Origin: Mesoplasma melaleucae
GTDB taxonomy: Bacteria > Bacillota_I > Bacilli_A > Mycoplasmatales > Mycoplasmataceae
Direction: 5' to 3'
NCBI RefSeq assembly: GCF_002804105.1
Contig: NZ_CP024964.1
Coordinates: 558,001 to 622,000 of the forward strand
Length of the DNA: 64,000 bases
Part shown: positions 10,475 through 21,866 of the stretch, piece by piece
Numbering within the stretch: the first letter of the stretch is position 1
Layout: the number at the start of each line of letters is the position of its first letter
The notes under the pieces: generated by a model
The model's database searches: none
What the model was told of the DNA's origin: nothing
Seen by the model: the letters and a program-made list of their open reading frames with translations, nothing else
Translations under genes and position numbers: made by a program

Positions 10475-10859
10475 ATGTTTTCATTTTTCCCATTGCTTCT
10501 GGTGTACCTGAAAAAATTCCTAATAAAATTTGCATTGGAACTGACTCTTCAACTTCAGCTGAATGCTTGATAAATGTTTTTTCATTTTCTTCTATAATTT
10601 CAAGTTTAAAATAGATTTTACCAAAAAGTGCATTAGTCACATCTACAATCTTTGAGAATTCTTCAATTTCAACAATTTCCATATTCATTTTAGGCATTCC
10701 TTTTAATTCAAAAGTTCCTTTCGAATCTTTTTGAAAACCCTTATCTAAATGTATATCGATTAAATTTTCTTCTCATATTTTTCTTTTATCAATATTTGTA
10801 TACATTTCTCAGATATCTTTTTTATTTGCTTTAATTTCTAATTTAAAAGTTATTTTCAT
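10458..10859 (-). CDS. SRPBCC (START-like) fold protein
   Basis: 133 residues, start ATG at 10859 with AGGAGGTTAAT upstream. The N-terminus KITFKLEIKANKKDIWEMYT and the following IDKRKIWEENL resemble polyketide-cyclase/AHSA1-type SRPBCC domains (DUF3284-like), which form a helix-grip pocket for small hydrophobic ligands; the C-terminal SAEVEESVPMQILLGIFSG forms the long helix. Ligand unknown. Overlaps marR by 17 bp; a ligand-binding protein paired with a MarR sensor suggests a response to a lipid or aromatic compound (inference). Confidence 0.65.
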
Positions 10860-10930
10860 ATTAACCTCCTATTGATAAGTATACTTACTATTTTTTTAAA
10901 AAAAGATAAAATCAAATGAAATTAATATAA

Positions 10931-10963
10931 AAAGCACAGTTAAACAAATTTAGCTGTGCTTTA
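10931..10963 (-). terminator. Terminator after the broken 10987-11734 gene
   Basis: Hairpin AAAGCACAG...CTGTGCTTT followed on the minus strand by T residues; the symmetry allows activity on both strands. Confidence 0.8.
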
Positions 10964-10986
10964 TTGTATACTTAATATTTTGTTAA

Positions 10987-11734
10987 TTATAGTACTGCTT
11001 TTTTATCATTTGTTATAAACACAAACATTTCAATTCAGTTTAAAACATTAAAAGTTAAAACAGATGTGACCATAAATAAAACTCTTGCTACTTTTCCTTT
11101 AGTAATTACTAATCTAGCTGCAAAGATTATATTTAAGATATTAATAATTCCTAGATAAGTAGCTAAGATTAATAAATATACTTCTCATGTACAATAAGGT
11201 TGTAATTCTAGTTTATCAATTAGGTTTTTAATTAAGTTAAGATTTAATTGTTCTGGTAATACAACTTGTCTGTTTTGAATAAAAGTACCAATGATTTTTT
11301 TCATCTCTTCTTCATTTAATACAGACTAAATAATTCTTTAAGATCTTCTCCTGAAATCACTGTACCATTTGGTAAGGTAATTCCTGTTGAATTAATTGTT
11401 TTCATAATTTGTTTATAAATCTCATCAACATTTGTTTTATTTACTACTTTATCAATTGCTGTATTAATTAAACTTTCAATTGTAGTTCTGATTGAAGTCT
11501 CAACTGTATCAACTAATTTATTTAAATAATACTTTCTGACAAATAGAATTAAAAAGATTGCAATCAATAATAAAAGTAAGAATGCAAATAATAAAGATGC
11601 TGAACCTAATAGATTCAGAATTAACCCTACTTATGACGCTTAACCTTTGTCTTAAATTGTTTTTCTTCATGTGTATTACATGTCTTGTTTGTTGATTATT
11701 GTTTATAGTTGTTTGCCTTTTTATTTTATCCCAT
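10987..11734 (-). pseudogene. Membrane protein, frameshifted; paralogue of 19259-19969
   Basis: The putative start at 11734 is followed by two in-frame TAA codons, a charged head (EEKQFKTKVKRHK), a one-base shift, then a long hydrophobic helix (ILNLLGSASLLFAFLLLLLI), an extracellular-looking region (LPNGTVISGEDLKELF), another one-base shift near 11330 and two more membrane helices (EVYLLILATYLGIINILNII and ARVLFMVTSVLTFNVLNW). The layout of an N-terminal charged head, one helix, a soluble segment with LPNG(T/S) and paired C-terminal helices is shared with 19259-19969. Function unknown. Confidence 0.7.
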
Positions 11735-11786
11735 GTTTTATTTTATCTCAAATAAATTTTAAGCATTAGTGTTTAAAATCAAAAAT

Positions 11787-11812
11787 AAAAAACTTACTAA
11801 TAATTAGTAAGT
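11787..11812 (-). terminator. Terminator overlapping the permease stop codon
   Basis: Minus-strand stem ACTTACTAA/TTAGTAAGT with a 3-nt loop, then T6. The stop codon of the permease lies inside the hairpin. Confidence 0.85.
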
Positions 11813-12625
11813 AATTTTCATATTTCTAACTGATCAAGCTCAGATTAATAAAGCAATAAATATTAAGTTATATAAATAACCTAAGAAAATAAATCAGTGA
11901 TTTACTTTTCATCAAATGATAGCACCAGATGATACTGATGGAATCATTGTCATTAATCAAGCTAATCAAGCTTTATTATTTTCAAGTCAGATATTAGCAT
12001 AACCTGTTGAAATTCCAATTAAGAAGTATTGAACAATAAAGAATGCAATTAAGAATAATACTCTCATTATACCTTTGGGAAAAAGTCCAAGTACTAAACT
12101 AATTAATAATCCCAACATATAAGCTGATAATACTTTTAATAACAACATACTAAAGAATTGTAAGTTAACAATCCTCATTAAATTTGTAGAACTTGCTAAA
12201 CTAACAATTCCAAATACAATTACAGTTAATAACATCATTATAATAGCTTGAATCACAAGCACAATTAGATTGTAGATTAGTGCATAGTTTTTAATTTCAT
12301 TTCGTTTAAGTCCACCAAATAAAAAGATTCAATTAATATTATTCTTAATGTTATAGTTAATTGATGTGGTAGTAGCAATTCAACTAAAGATTAATAGAAT
12401 CACTCCAATAATTTCTACATAAATTTCTGTTGTTGTAATTACTTTTGATTCAAGTGCTAAGAATGTAATAATTCCTAACACCCCTAATGTAATGGCAGCT
12501 GATAATAATGTTAATGTGAATCCTGAATTACGACTACTAAAGAAATTAAATTTTAAATAAATTAAAAATTTATTCTTTGTTTGAATTTTAACACTTAAAG
12601 GTGTTTTTTTACTAACCTTTGCCAT
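11804..12625 (-). CDS. ABC-2 type transporter membrane subunit
   Basis: 273 residues with six likely membrane helices, e.g. GVLGIITFLALES, IIGVILLIFSWIA, AIIMMLLTVIVFGIVSLA, LLKVLSAYMLGLLISLVLGL, IMRVLFLIAFFIVQYFLIGI and the last near WFIFLGYLYNLIFIALLIW. It starts 1 bp after the stop of the ATPase gene, so the two form one transporter. No substrate-binding protein is next to it, which favours an exporter. Several in-frame TGA codons encode Trp. Intact. Confidence 0.8.
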
Positions 12626-12626
12626 C

Positions 12627-13334
12627 TTAAAATTCTCCGATTTCTTTTAAATCATAATATGAATTAAAACTATCTTTTAAATTAGCTTTATGTTCTTTAA
12701 GATTTACATCTTTAACAATTGTATTATCTTTAATAATTAATCCAAGTTCACAAAACTTTTCAACTTCATCAAGAATATGACTACAATAAACAATTGTTAA
12801 ATCTTTAGCTTTTAGTTTTTCCATTACTTTTTCAAATAACTCCACTGCAATTGGATCTAAACCTCTGGTTGGTTCATCAAAGATTAAAATATCTTTATCT
12901 CCACTAATCCCTAAAATAATTTTTAGCTTTTGTACCATTCCTGAAGATAAACTTCCAATTGATGATGCATCATTTAAATCAAAAGATAATACTCTAGCAA
13001 ACATTTCAATGTTAGTATTAAACTTTTCATTATTTTCTAATTCTTTAATGTAATTAACATATTCAAAAACACTTAGTTTTTTAGGAATATTTAAATTAGC
13101 TGAAATATAACCAATGCTTTTAAGATTAAAGTTTTTATCTGTTGTTTTAACACCATTAATAATTACTTCACCTTTTCTTGGTAAATGTAATCCTAATAAT
13201 AATTCAATAAAAGTTGTTTTACCAGCCCCATTAGGTCCGACTAAACCAATGTTTTCTTTGTTAATAGTAATATTAACATTCTTTAAACCTTTATTTTTAG
13301 TAAACATTTTTTCTACATTTTTAAATTCAATCAT
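12627..13334 (-). CDS. ABC transporter ATP-binding protein
   Basis: 235 residues. Walker A GPNGAGKTT (about 33-41), Q-loop region near KSIGYISANLNIPKKL, signature SLSSGM, Walker B ILIFDEPTRGLDP and H-loop YCSHI are all present. The order and the LSSGM-type signature resemble ABC-2 drug/peptide exporter ATPases. Drives the membrane subunit encoded 1 bp downstream. The signature reads LSSGM where LSGGQ is usual, a common variant. Confidence 0.92.
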   Translation of the reverse strand: MIEFKNVEKMFTKNKGLKNVNITINKENIGLVGPNGAGKTTFIELLLGLHLPRKGEVIINGVKTTDKNFNLKSIGYISANLNIPKKLSVFEYVNYIKELENNEKFNTNIEMFARVLSFDLNDASSIGSLSSGMVQKLKIILGISGDKDILIFDEPTRGLDPIAVELFEKVMEKLKAKDLTIVYCSHILDEVEKFCELGLIIKDNTIVKDVNLKEHKANLKDSFNSYYDLKEIGEF

Positions 13335-13465
13335 TTCTTACTCCTAATATATACTTATAGTTTATTATAACTTATTTTTATATTTTAAGTGTCTTTTTAA
13401 ACTAAATAACAAAGACCATGTATGATTATTTAAAAATTTTCTAAATCTTTGTCTTAAGCAAAATT

Positions 13466-13498
13466 AAAAATTCTAATAAATAACAAATTTATTAGAAT
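13466..13498 (-). terminator. Long inverted repeat, probable terminator of the DUF285 lipoprotein gene
   Basis: A 12-bp perfect stem (ATTCTAATAAAT/ATTTATTAGAAT) with a 5-nt loop, followed on the minus strand by a T-rich run. It lies about 95 bp beyond the stop at 13593; the rest of 13335-13592 shows no gene. Confidence 0.6.
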
Positions 13499-13592
13499 TT
13501 AAAATAAATATATTTTCATAAGTTCATAAATTGTTTTTTTATTATTTTTGTATACTAAAAGAATTTTATACGGCTATACGACGTTTTTATTT

Positions 13593-16093
13593 TTATTTAG
13601 TAAAATCAGGTTTTAAAGATTTTACTCAAGAAGTTGATGTTTCTGTAACAAATCAGTATAATTTGTTACTTTTAATACATCTAATTTGAAAGATCTTGAT
13701 TGAATGCAACAGCATAATAGAACATATTGCTCATATTAGTTACATTTGAAGTTTTTCAAGCGCCAATATTTTGATTAAACTTTATTGCACCATTAAACAT
13801 ATTTGACATATCAGTTACTTTTGAAGTATCTCATGCTGAAATATCATCATTAAAGCTTAAAGCATTTTTAAACACATTTTTCATGCTAGTTACATTTGAA
13901 GTTTTTCAAGAACCAATATTTTGATTAAACTTTTTTGCATTATTAAACATATTATTCATTTCAGTTACATTTGAAGTATCTCAAGCATCAATATTTTGAT
14001 TAAAACTTGATGCACCAATAAACATACTTGACATATTAGTTATTTTAGCCCTAATGCTATTTGGAACTTTTCGAACTGATGTTGGCATTTGATATGCTTT
14101 TCCTGTTGAATCATATCCTATATGTGTAATTTCACTAGTTCTTTCTGGAGCTTTTCCACCAATACTTGTTTCTTTGCCTGTTGTAGAATAAATTTAGTAT
14201 GTTAAATTATCTTGGAAAATTGTTATAGAAAAGGTTATTTCTTCAACTCGCATTTATAAATCAATGAATTTTGATTTGCTTTAGCTGTTACAGTGTAATT
14301 TTGAGATTCTATGTCAGCGGTTTGATTGATTGTTAATCTAATTTCTTCAATATTTAAATTTGGATTTTTTGTTTTTAAAGCTACTTTAACAGTTATTTCA
14401 TTTGTATTTATTAATGGCCCTAACTTTTTATAAACAATAACTTCACTTAAATTTACAATAACAGCATTATTTATTTCAAAAGTTGCACTATCTAATTCAT
14501 ATCCCGTTCTAGCAATTGCTTTAATCTTAACATCAGATTTTGACCTTCTTTTAATGTAGCAGTTAATGGTTCAATGTTTTTTAATGCATTATCTTCATTT
14601 CCATTAGTTAATTTTGAATGCAATTCTGAATTTACTTCATTAAAATTTTCTTTACCTTTAATTTCACGAACAGTAGTTTTAACATCAACTATTTTAATTG
14701 GAGTTTTATTAAGCTTATCAATTTGAATAATAACATCATTACCTTCAACTTTTGAACTTGTAGAAACTGCTTTAATTGTAATTGATCCAGTTTTATCTTA
14801 ATCAGCTTTAACTATATCAATTGTTACATCTATTGTTAATGATAATTGATCATCATCTTTTAAATCAAAATTTGTATTTAACGTATTTAAAACAATATCT
14901 ATTGTTGTATTATTTGAAATACTTAAACTTAATTTTTCTGCAGTTAAGCCTATAAGATTATCTTTTTTAAAGATTTTTGCAGCATTAACTGTGAATTTCC
15001 CATTAAAGTCTTGCTTATCTCAAACATAATCTTTATTAAGTCTTGCTGTTACCGTAAATTTTAATATATTTATTGAATCCTCTTGATCCTCTGTTAGAGC
15101 TACGTCACTAATTTTTGCACCTGAAATCTGAACAACTTTAATGCTGTCATTGCTTCTTATTGGATCATTTTATTGTTTACAGCCTCATTAAGTTTTGTTT
15201 GAACACCTGATACTTCAAGAGTTTTAGTTGTTCCAATTCAAACATTTTTAACTGTGAATGTTCCATCTCAGTTATCTTCAAATTTTGTATCAGAGGTTAA
15301 AGTAACAGCAATATTTACTTTTTCAGTTTTAACACTATAAACATTTGCAATTGTTCCAGTAATTGAAGCAACACCAACTGGTTTTGCAACATCACTTAAA
15401 GCTGCATTTAAAGCATTTTGATCAGCAAATAATTTATCATCACCTTTAATTACGGCTTCAACATCAGTTTTAACTGATGCTTGTGTAATAACGTGAATTG
15501 TTACAATTGATAAAGTAACATTTGTTTTACCATCTTTAAAATCATTTGCTAAAACATAACCTAGTTTTGCCCCAACTGTTACATTAGTATACCCACGTGT
15601 TTGAACTGGACTAGCTTCTTTTATTTCAAAAGCATCACTTGAAACAGCTTTAATTGCTTCAATTGCTTTTTCATTTGATCAATAAGTATTATTTATTAAA
15701 TTTGCTAATTCAGCATCAACTGTAGATTTAAATACTTTTTGATCAGGTATAGTAGATTCAGTGTAAAAAGTGACTCCTTCAACTTTTCCAGAATAAACAG
15801 TTGAACCATCTTTTGGTTTAACAATAACAGTGTAGTTTTTGACTAAAACTGATTTGGTTGACTGTATAATAGATAATTTTATTTCATCTGTGTTTAATTC
15901 AACATTTTTTTCTTTTAAAGCTATTTTAACAGTTGCTTCTGTAGCATCAACTAATAACCCATATCTTTAACAAGTATAAATTTATCTAATGCAGTTATTT
16001 TATTGTTAACTTATCACTGCCACAAGAAATAGCTAAAATTATTAAATTTGTAGTTAAAGTTATAGCAGCAAGAAATCCTAATAATTTTTTCAT
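13593..16093 (-). pseudogene. Lipoprotein with beta-repeat region and C-terminal DUF285 repeats, degraded
   Basis: Starts MKKLLGFLAAITLTTNLIIL with lipobox AISC, then reaches TAA within 12 codons. The next 400 residues parallel the intact lipoprotein ending at 28206 (NYTVIV, STVYSGKVEG, SVxDDELANL counterparts). The C-terminal part reads IGYDSTGKAYQMP, then five 25-residue units of the form FNQNIxxWxTSNVTxMxxMF, which are DUF285/BspA-like leucine-rich repeats common on mycoplasma surfaces. Frameshifts recur, including in the last unit, after which the expected TETSTSWVKSLKPDF tail is readable to 13593. Former surface protein. Confidence 0.85.
13700..14060 (-). repeat. Five tandem 75-bp DUF285 repeat units
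   Basis: Each unit encodes 25 residues with Phe-Asn, Trp, Ser-x-Val-Thr-x-Met and Met-Phe at fixed spacing. Units alternate two nucleotide sub-types (gaagtttttcaag and gaagtatctca starts), consistent with duplication of pairs. Confidence 0.85.
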
Positions 16094-16515
16094 GTAAACT
16101 CCTTTAAAATTTTTTATAACCATAAATAAAAACTTATAAAAATAAATTTTGCATCATTTATTACAAAATTTTTTTATGTTTTAGAATTAAACAATAGTTA
16201 ACTATGTTAGAACATATAGATTTTTATAATAAGCTATTATATTATACAATAAAGTAATACTATTGTATGATTTTTAAAATGTTTCATATTAACATTATTA
16301 ATTAACTTAATTCTCTGTATATTTTGTTTTCAAAATTCTAAATGCTAAAAAATTAAGTTACAGAGTTGCTATTTAGTTTTATTAAAATAAAAAACATAGG
16401 ATAATCTTTGTAAATTAAAAGTGTTATTTAAATATTGTTTTTAATTTTTGCTTACATATAAACATAAATTTTATTTTGATATTAATTTTAATATTATACG
16501 TTAAAGAAAAAACAC
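16094..16515. other. Divergent intergenic region
   Basis: No gene seen in 422 bp between two diverging broken genes. It is extremely AT-rich and must hold both promoters. One inverted repeat (ATACAATA 16244-16251 with TATTGTAT 16261-16268) could be an operator or just AT-rich chance. Confidence 0.4.
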
Positions 16516-18789
16516 ATGACAAAAAGACTTTTTATGAGTATTTTAATTATAATCTAAGTTTGTTTAGTTGGATTTATCGCATTTGTTAGCTTTAATCAAA
16601 GTAGAATTTAAAGAAATGTTTATTTAGATCCAGGTAGTTATGCTAAAAGTGTTAAGCCAAGTGATATCACTCCAATTTATACTTTTACAACTGATGCTTA
16701 TGAGATTTTAGCTCTTTATGAACTAGATGGTAAAAACAACTCATTAGAAAATGCTAAATTCTATAGAGAGTTTGATAAATCAATGGTTTAGTAAATGATA
16801 AAGCAAATCAATATTCAATTGATCTTTGAAAAAATGATCTTAATACAAGTCAAATAGTTGTAGTAACTAACCAAAAATTTGATCAATTAGAAGTTAAATT
16901 ATCAAATGAAGAAGAACTAAAAAGCAAAGGATTGCAAGTTGCATATGATTTAATGAATTCATTTATGCTAGTGATAATAAAACCACAACTGGATTGGCTA
17001 ATATTTATGGGATAAACAAACCTTTACTTGTTCCTGAAAAAATTACAGCTCATAAAGTATTAAATCAAGTTTATAAAGATCGAGTATATATTGTTAATGT
17101 AACTGTTAATTCAGATGAAACAATTTAAAGCGTTAGTTTAGACTTAAAATTTTTAATAACTGGAACTAATAACAAAGAAACAGCTAAAAATTATACTGAT
17201 AAACAAGCTTCAATTAAGGTTAACTTATTTACAATTAATTACAGTTCAACAGATGGTAAAGAAAATGATGTAGATTTTAATTTATTTAGTTTCTCTGAAT
17301 GAGCTTCTGATTATTGTAATCAAGCATATGGAAATGGTCATCCTGATAATATTGATCCGCTTGATTACAAACAATACATTCAATTTAATTGAGATAAATA
17401 TTGAAAACTTCAGTTTAGCTATTTAGCAAATAATATGAATATGGATTGATTCCAATTAAATAATGTAGATTCATGAAATATGAACTGAACAGATGTATTG
17501 GGTACAACTCGGGAATATCATAATGCATGAAAAATTAAAATAAAATCACTTAACTTTATTAGTTGAAAATACAAAGGTAATTTTGATACTTCAGATTGAA
17601 GAAATAGAAATATTAAACTTTCTGACATTGAAAATGGTTTAAAAATTCCTGACAGTGATTGAGAAGCATTTGATATGTATTTAAACCTAATGGCTAAGGT
17701 TGATATGAAAAGAGGAATGATTAATTCTTTAAACCAAGAAAGAGGAGCAACTGGTAAATCATTGATATTTACAATGAATCAAAGAAAAAATACTTTAAAG
17801 TTCCTTCTTCTGTTATTCAACCTGAAGGTCATGATTTTAGTAATTGATGATTTAAACAATTAAAAAACATATAGATGATAAAATAGATGATAAAAAAACC
17901 AGCATGAACAAAAGATATTACATTATATTACTATCTTAATGAAAAAGATTCATTACAAGTAAATGCAACAAATGATTTATTAAAAGAAATTAATCCAGAT
18001 AAAAAATATTTACATTTTGCAGCAACTGATTGAGAAAATGATATGGACTATACAAATGCAAGTAGATGTGACCATACTGATTATGTTTGAGTTTATATGT
18101 TAGATATATATAACTAAAACAATAAAAACTTTATGGAATTTACAAAAAGACGTAATAAAAAAGGTTTACATACTGGACAATATTCTTTAGATTCTGATAA
18201 TACATTTAATTTAGCTAGAGCAGAATCTGGTATTTCAGGATGTACACAAGCTGCTTTATATAAACAAAACTCACCAAACTTTTTAAAATAATCAGTAACT
18301 GGATGAGAAGAGTGTGTTAGTTGATGATTATCAGATTTTAAAGATTATAAATTCCTTGATATAAATTATATTTCAGTAGATACTCTTTGAGCGTATGCCA
18401 AATATAATAATATGACAAAAGATGGTAAAGCAGCGATTATAAATGCTGATGTAGTTCAATTTAATCCTTCAACAAGATTAGAACAATTAGCAGTTGGAAC
18501 AAAAAACATGCAAAAAATTAATTATCTTATTAAAAATAAGGTTTTTGATAAATCATTAGTTGATAATAATGTTTCTAATGCATTAAAGTTAACAAAAAAA
18601 TTAAGTAGAACTAAATTTGACTTAAACTTTAATAAAACAACTATTGATCCATTTCTAAAGACTAAGTCTTTTGTTAAAAAATATTTAAGTAATAAAAACG
18701 GACCTGATGAAATTGAAGGTTACAAAATTATTATTAATAATTTAAAACAAGTAACACGAAGTTACATTAATACAAAAGAGGGTTTATAA
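16516..18789 (+). pseudogene. Large membrane-anchored extracellular protein, degraded
   Basis: Start ATG at 16516 gives MTKRLFMSILIII, an N-terminal anchor, interrupted by TAA at codon 14 and again soon after. The body is readable with a few shifts: ITPIYTFTTDAYEILALYEL, a Trp-rich centre (DYKQYIQFNWDKYWKLQF, NNVDSWNMNWTD, ISWKYKGNFDTSDW) and an intact final 125 residues to TAA at 18787-18789. It has no lipobox Cys. The family is unknown to me. It is followed directly by a second membrane gene on the same strand, so the two were probably one operon. Confidence 0.7.
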
Positions 18790-18790
18790 A

Positions 18791-19209
18791 ATGATAAAAT
18801 GATATTTAGTTGATGTAGAAATATTATGCTATATAAAAATTGTTTTCTTTGGTTTAACATTTTTATGATTATTTATAAATTACCTTTTATTATTTTTAAA
18901 AAGGATAAATATATCTCAATTAAGTGATTAGTTCCTAATATTATTTTAACATTAATATTAACTGATCTTTTAATCTTTTGATTTATTAGTTTATATATAC
19001 CTGAAACAATAATTTGTTTTGATATTACTAACCAAAAAGAGATTTTATTCTTTGTTAAAATAACAATTGTTTTCTTAGCATCATCAGTTGTTTATTTAAT
19101 TTATTTAATGATTTGTTCAAGATTTTTTGGATATTGAATAAAAGATGAAAAGAAAATCCATTTTGCAAAAACAAAAGCAAATAAAGTAAAAAATGAAAGC
19201 AAATACTAA
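18791..19209 (+). pseudogene. Small membrane protein, probably frameshifted
   Basis: ATG at 18791, 1 bp after the previous stop, opens MIKWYLVDVEILCYIKIVFFG and stops after 46 codons. A second frame, usable from ATG at 18826, runs 127 codons through hydrophobic helices (WLVPNIILTLILTDLLIFWF, KITIVFLASSVVYLIYLMI) to a basic tail (KTKANKVKNESKY) at 19209. The total length is not a multiple of three from 18791. Either a frameshifted gene or a shorter intact one using 18826. Function unknown. Confidence 0.5.
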
Positions 19210-19237
19210 AAAAGACCAAATCTAATTGGTCTTTTTT
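19208..19237 (+). terminator. Terminator after the 16516-19209 gene pair
   Basis: Stem AAGACCAA/TTGGTCTT with a 6-nt loop and T6 on the plus strand. Confidence 0.9.
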
Positions 19238-19258
19238 ATTGGTTATAAAACGATTAAA

Positions 19259-19969
19259 CTATTTGCTTTTTATATTAGTAACATAAACTAATGTTTCAAT
19301 TCAGTTTTATAGATTAATTGATAATACTGAAGTAATAATAAATAATGATTTTGAAATTTTACTTTTAGTTACAATTAATCTTGAAACAAATATCATGTTT
19401 AATAAGTTAATAATTGCTAGATACGCACAAACAATTAATCCAATCTTAACAAACATCATGTATTTATCTATGTTAAATTATTTAGCTAAGTTATTAACAA
19501 AGTTTAAACTTAATGAATCAGGTAAAGTAATTGTTTAATTATTTAAAGCTTGATTAATCATAGTTATTACATCTTCTTTTTTTTAATAGTTCATTAGATA
19601 ATTCTTTAACTTTATCTAAAGTTAAAATACTTCCATTTGGTAATTTAACATCACCAGAATTAATTGATTAAATAATCTTATTATAAATCTCATCTGCTGA
19701 CATTGCTTTTAATAGTGTTTGTTTTTGTGCTTGCTCAATTAAATCCTGTAATTTTGTTGTAACTGTACCTTCTAAACTTTCTGCTATTTTTGGAATAATA
19801 AATTTTCTACACCAATTATAGCTACTACTAATAAAATTATTAATATTAAGAACAATAGAATTAATGATGATGATCCAACTACATTTAAAATTTATCCTGT
19901 TTTACGTTTCTTAGTATTTCTACTAAACTGATTTTCTTCTGAAGTGATTACTGATTGTATTTTTGTCAT
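19259..19969 (-). pseudogene. Membrane protein, degraded; paralogue of 10987-11734
   Basis: Start ATG at 19969: MTKIQSVITSEENQFSR then KKRKTG and an in-frame TAA where Trp (TGA) would fit, then ILNVVGSSSLILLFLILIIL as membrane helix. The soluble segment with KLPNGSILTLDKVKELSNEL and the paired C-terminal helices match the other copy segment by segment. At least four stops or shifts are visible. Function unknown. Confidence 0.7.
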
Positions 19970-20118
19970 AGTCTACTACTTTCTATTTTTGAATATTACT
20001 GATTATTAAAATAATATAAATATATTGTATACTTAAAAGAATAAATATACCTTTATAGTTGGAATTAAAATGAAAATAAATCTACTAATATTAGTTAAAA
20101 TAATTTATAAAATTAATC

Positions 20119-20150
20119 AAAAAGCCATTTCACTAACGAAATGACTAATT
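20119..20150 (-). terminator. Terminator after the 20167-21639 lipoprotein relic
   Basis: Minus-strand stem GTCATTTCGTTAGTGAAATGGC (6-bp core CATTTC/GAAATG) followed by T5. It lies 17-48 bp after the stop. Confidence 0.75.
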
Positions 20151-20166
20151 TTTATTTTATTTTATT

Positions 20167-21639
20167 TTATTTAAATGCAGCATAATAAATACCTTCAGTA
20201 TTACTTCCTTGACTTGTTACATCAATAAGCGCTTTTGATAATTTATTAGATCTTCTAACTTCAACCTTATCAATAGTACCAATATCAGTCACTATATTTT
20301 TAAATGCAGCAATAATAGTTTGATTTTTAGTATCTGCGATAATACCTAAATCATAAGTTTTCATATTGTAAGAAATAAAATAAATTATTAACTCATTTGT
20401 TATAGTATCAGTAATTTGAATTTGTGTTTTATCTTTTGGACTTAATTGATTTTTATTTGAATTAACATTTATAGTTTTGTCTTCTAATTTTATGTCAGCA
20501 TTTTCTGCTTTAAAAGCAGCAATAATTTCTTTTTCTGTATAATAATCAAATTGATTTTCTAATGTATATGTTTTATAACTAAATGAAGCATAATAAGTGC
20601 TTTTACCATCAACTAAGATATTTGCTTATCCTTTTTCGTTTGAGTCACTATAACTATCAATTTTGACTGTTAAAGTTTTTCTTTACTTTTTTCAGGATAC
20701 TTTTGCTTAAATTTAGTTAAAACTGAAGTTTCATTTATTTGTTCTAAATTACCTAATTAATAATTAGTAACACTAAATAAAACAAAATAACTTATACCAC
20801 TAATTTCAATATGTGCTTCTAAAGGTGAAAGTGGGTCTTCATAATCATCTATATACGTAATTTGTATGTTTCCCTTAGCAGACAGATTTTGATATTTTGC
20901 TTGAACTTGTATGAAATATTTTTTTTATTTGCATCTTCGTCTTTTATATCTTTAATTTCTTTAATAACTCCTAAATCATAAGTTTTACCTAATTGTTCTG
21001 TTTATATTGTCCCTCATATTTAGTAGTATTTTTTGAATAAATACTAAACGTCCTTTCTGAATTAAAGTTTGTTAAAATAATATCTTTATCTTTAAAAATT
21101 TCAACTGCTTTTCGAAGTTTTGCTTGTAATTCAATATTATTGTCAACAACTTCAAATTCTATTTCTTTTAACGAATTACAATCTTGATCAAAATATGACT
21201 GAGTAACTTTACCTGATTCTATTGTTTCTTTAAAGAAAGCATCTCATTCGGTTTTTTTGGTATCAGTCATTTCGTTCTAAAAATATTTCATGCTTGTATG
21301 TCACTAATTGATGTATCATCATAAATTTCAGTTCCTATTTTATCTGCACCTCATGTTAATAATAAAAGTGGATAAAGTGCTTTAACTTTGACATCGCTTT
21401 CTTCTTCATCAGAGCTTTTTACTAAAATTTCTAAACTCTAGAAAAATCATTAATATTTACTTTGTCTGTGGTTCCACCACCTGATTCACCGTTTCCTCCA
21501 GATTTTCCGTTTCCGTTTCTACTTCCTCCAGATTTTCCGTTTCCACCATCTGTGTCTTTATTATTGCTACATGCAATCACAGTTGATGTTGCATTTCAGT
21601 TAGTCCGATTGTTGCCAATATTGTTAAAAGTTTCTTCAT
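20167..21639 (-). pseudogene. Gly-rich-linker lipoprotein with repeated domains, degraded
   Basis: ATG at 21639 gives MKKLLTILATIGLT, then a one-base shift; the corrected frame continues ATSTVIACSNNKDTDGGNGK, a clear lipobox (VIAC), and a linker made of GGNGKSGG- and NGNGKSGG-type units. Further in, several similar segments recur, each with YDLG or YYASF-like phrases and KIEV/DIKVT strands, ending EGIYYAAFK at 20167. Stops and shifts occur throughout, for instance just after the linker. Former surface protein; no family assigned. Confidence 0.75.
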
Positions 21640-21866
21640 TGTAATCTCCTTTTATTTAAAACATTCAACTTCTATTTTTTATGCTGATTAAATTTTTAAA
21701 CTTTAAAAAAGATATATTTTAGTAAAACATAAGATTGTTAATATTTTAATTTTACATAAAAATCAAACTAAAAGGGTTATTATAATATATAAAGTATAAA
21801 ATATTTTAATACTAAATTAGTAATATAACAATATTTAAAAAGGATACTAATTAAAATTGGCAACCT

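Noticed and set aside
21462-21644. Proline-rich plus-strand ORF (PPDFPFPP pattern)
   Set aside because: It is antisense to the Gly/Asn-rich linker of the lipoprotein relic at 20167-21639.
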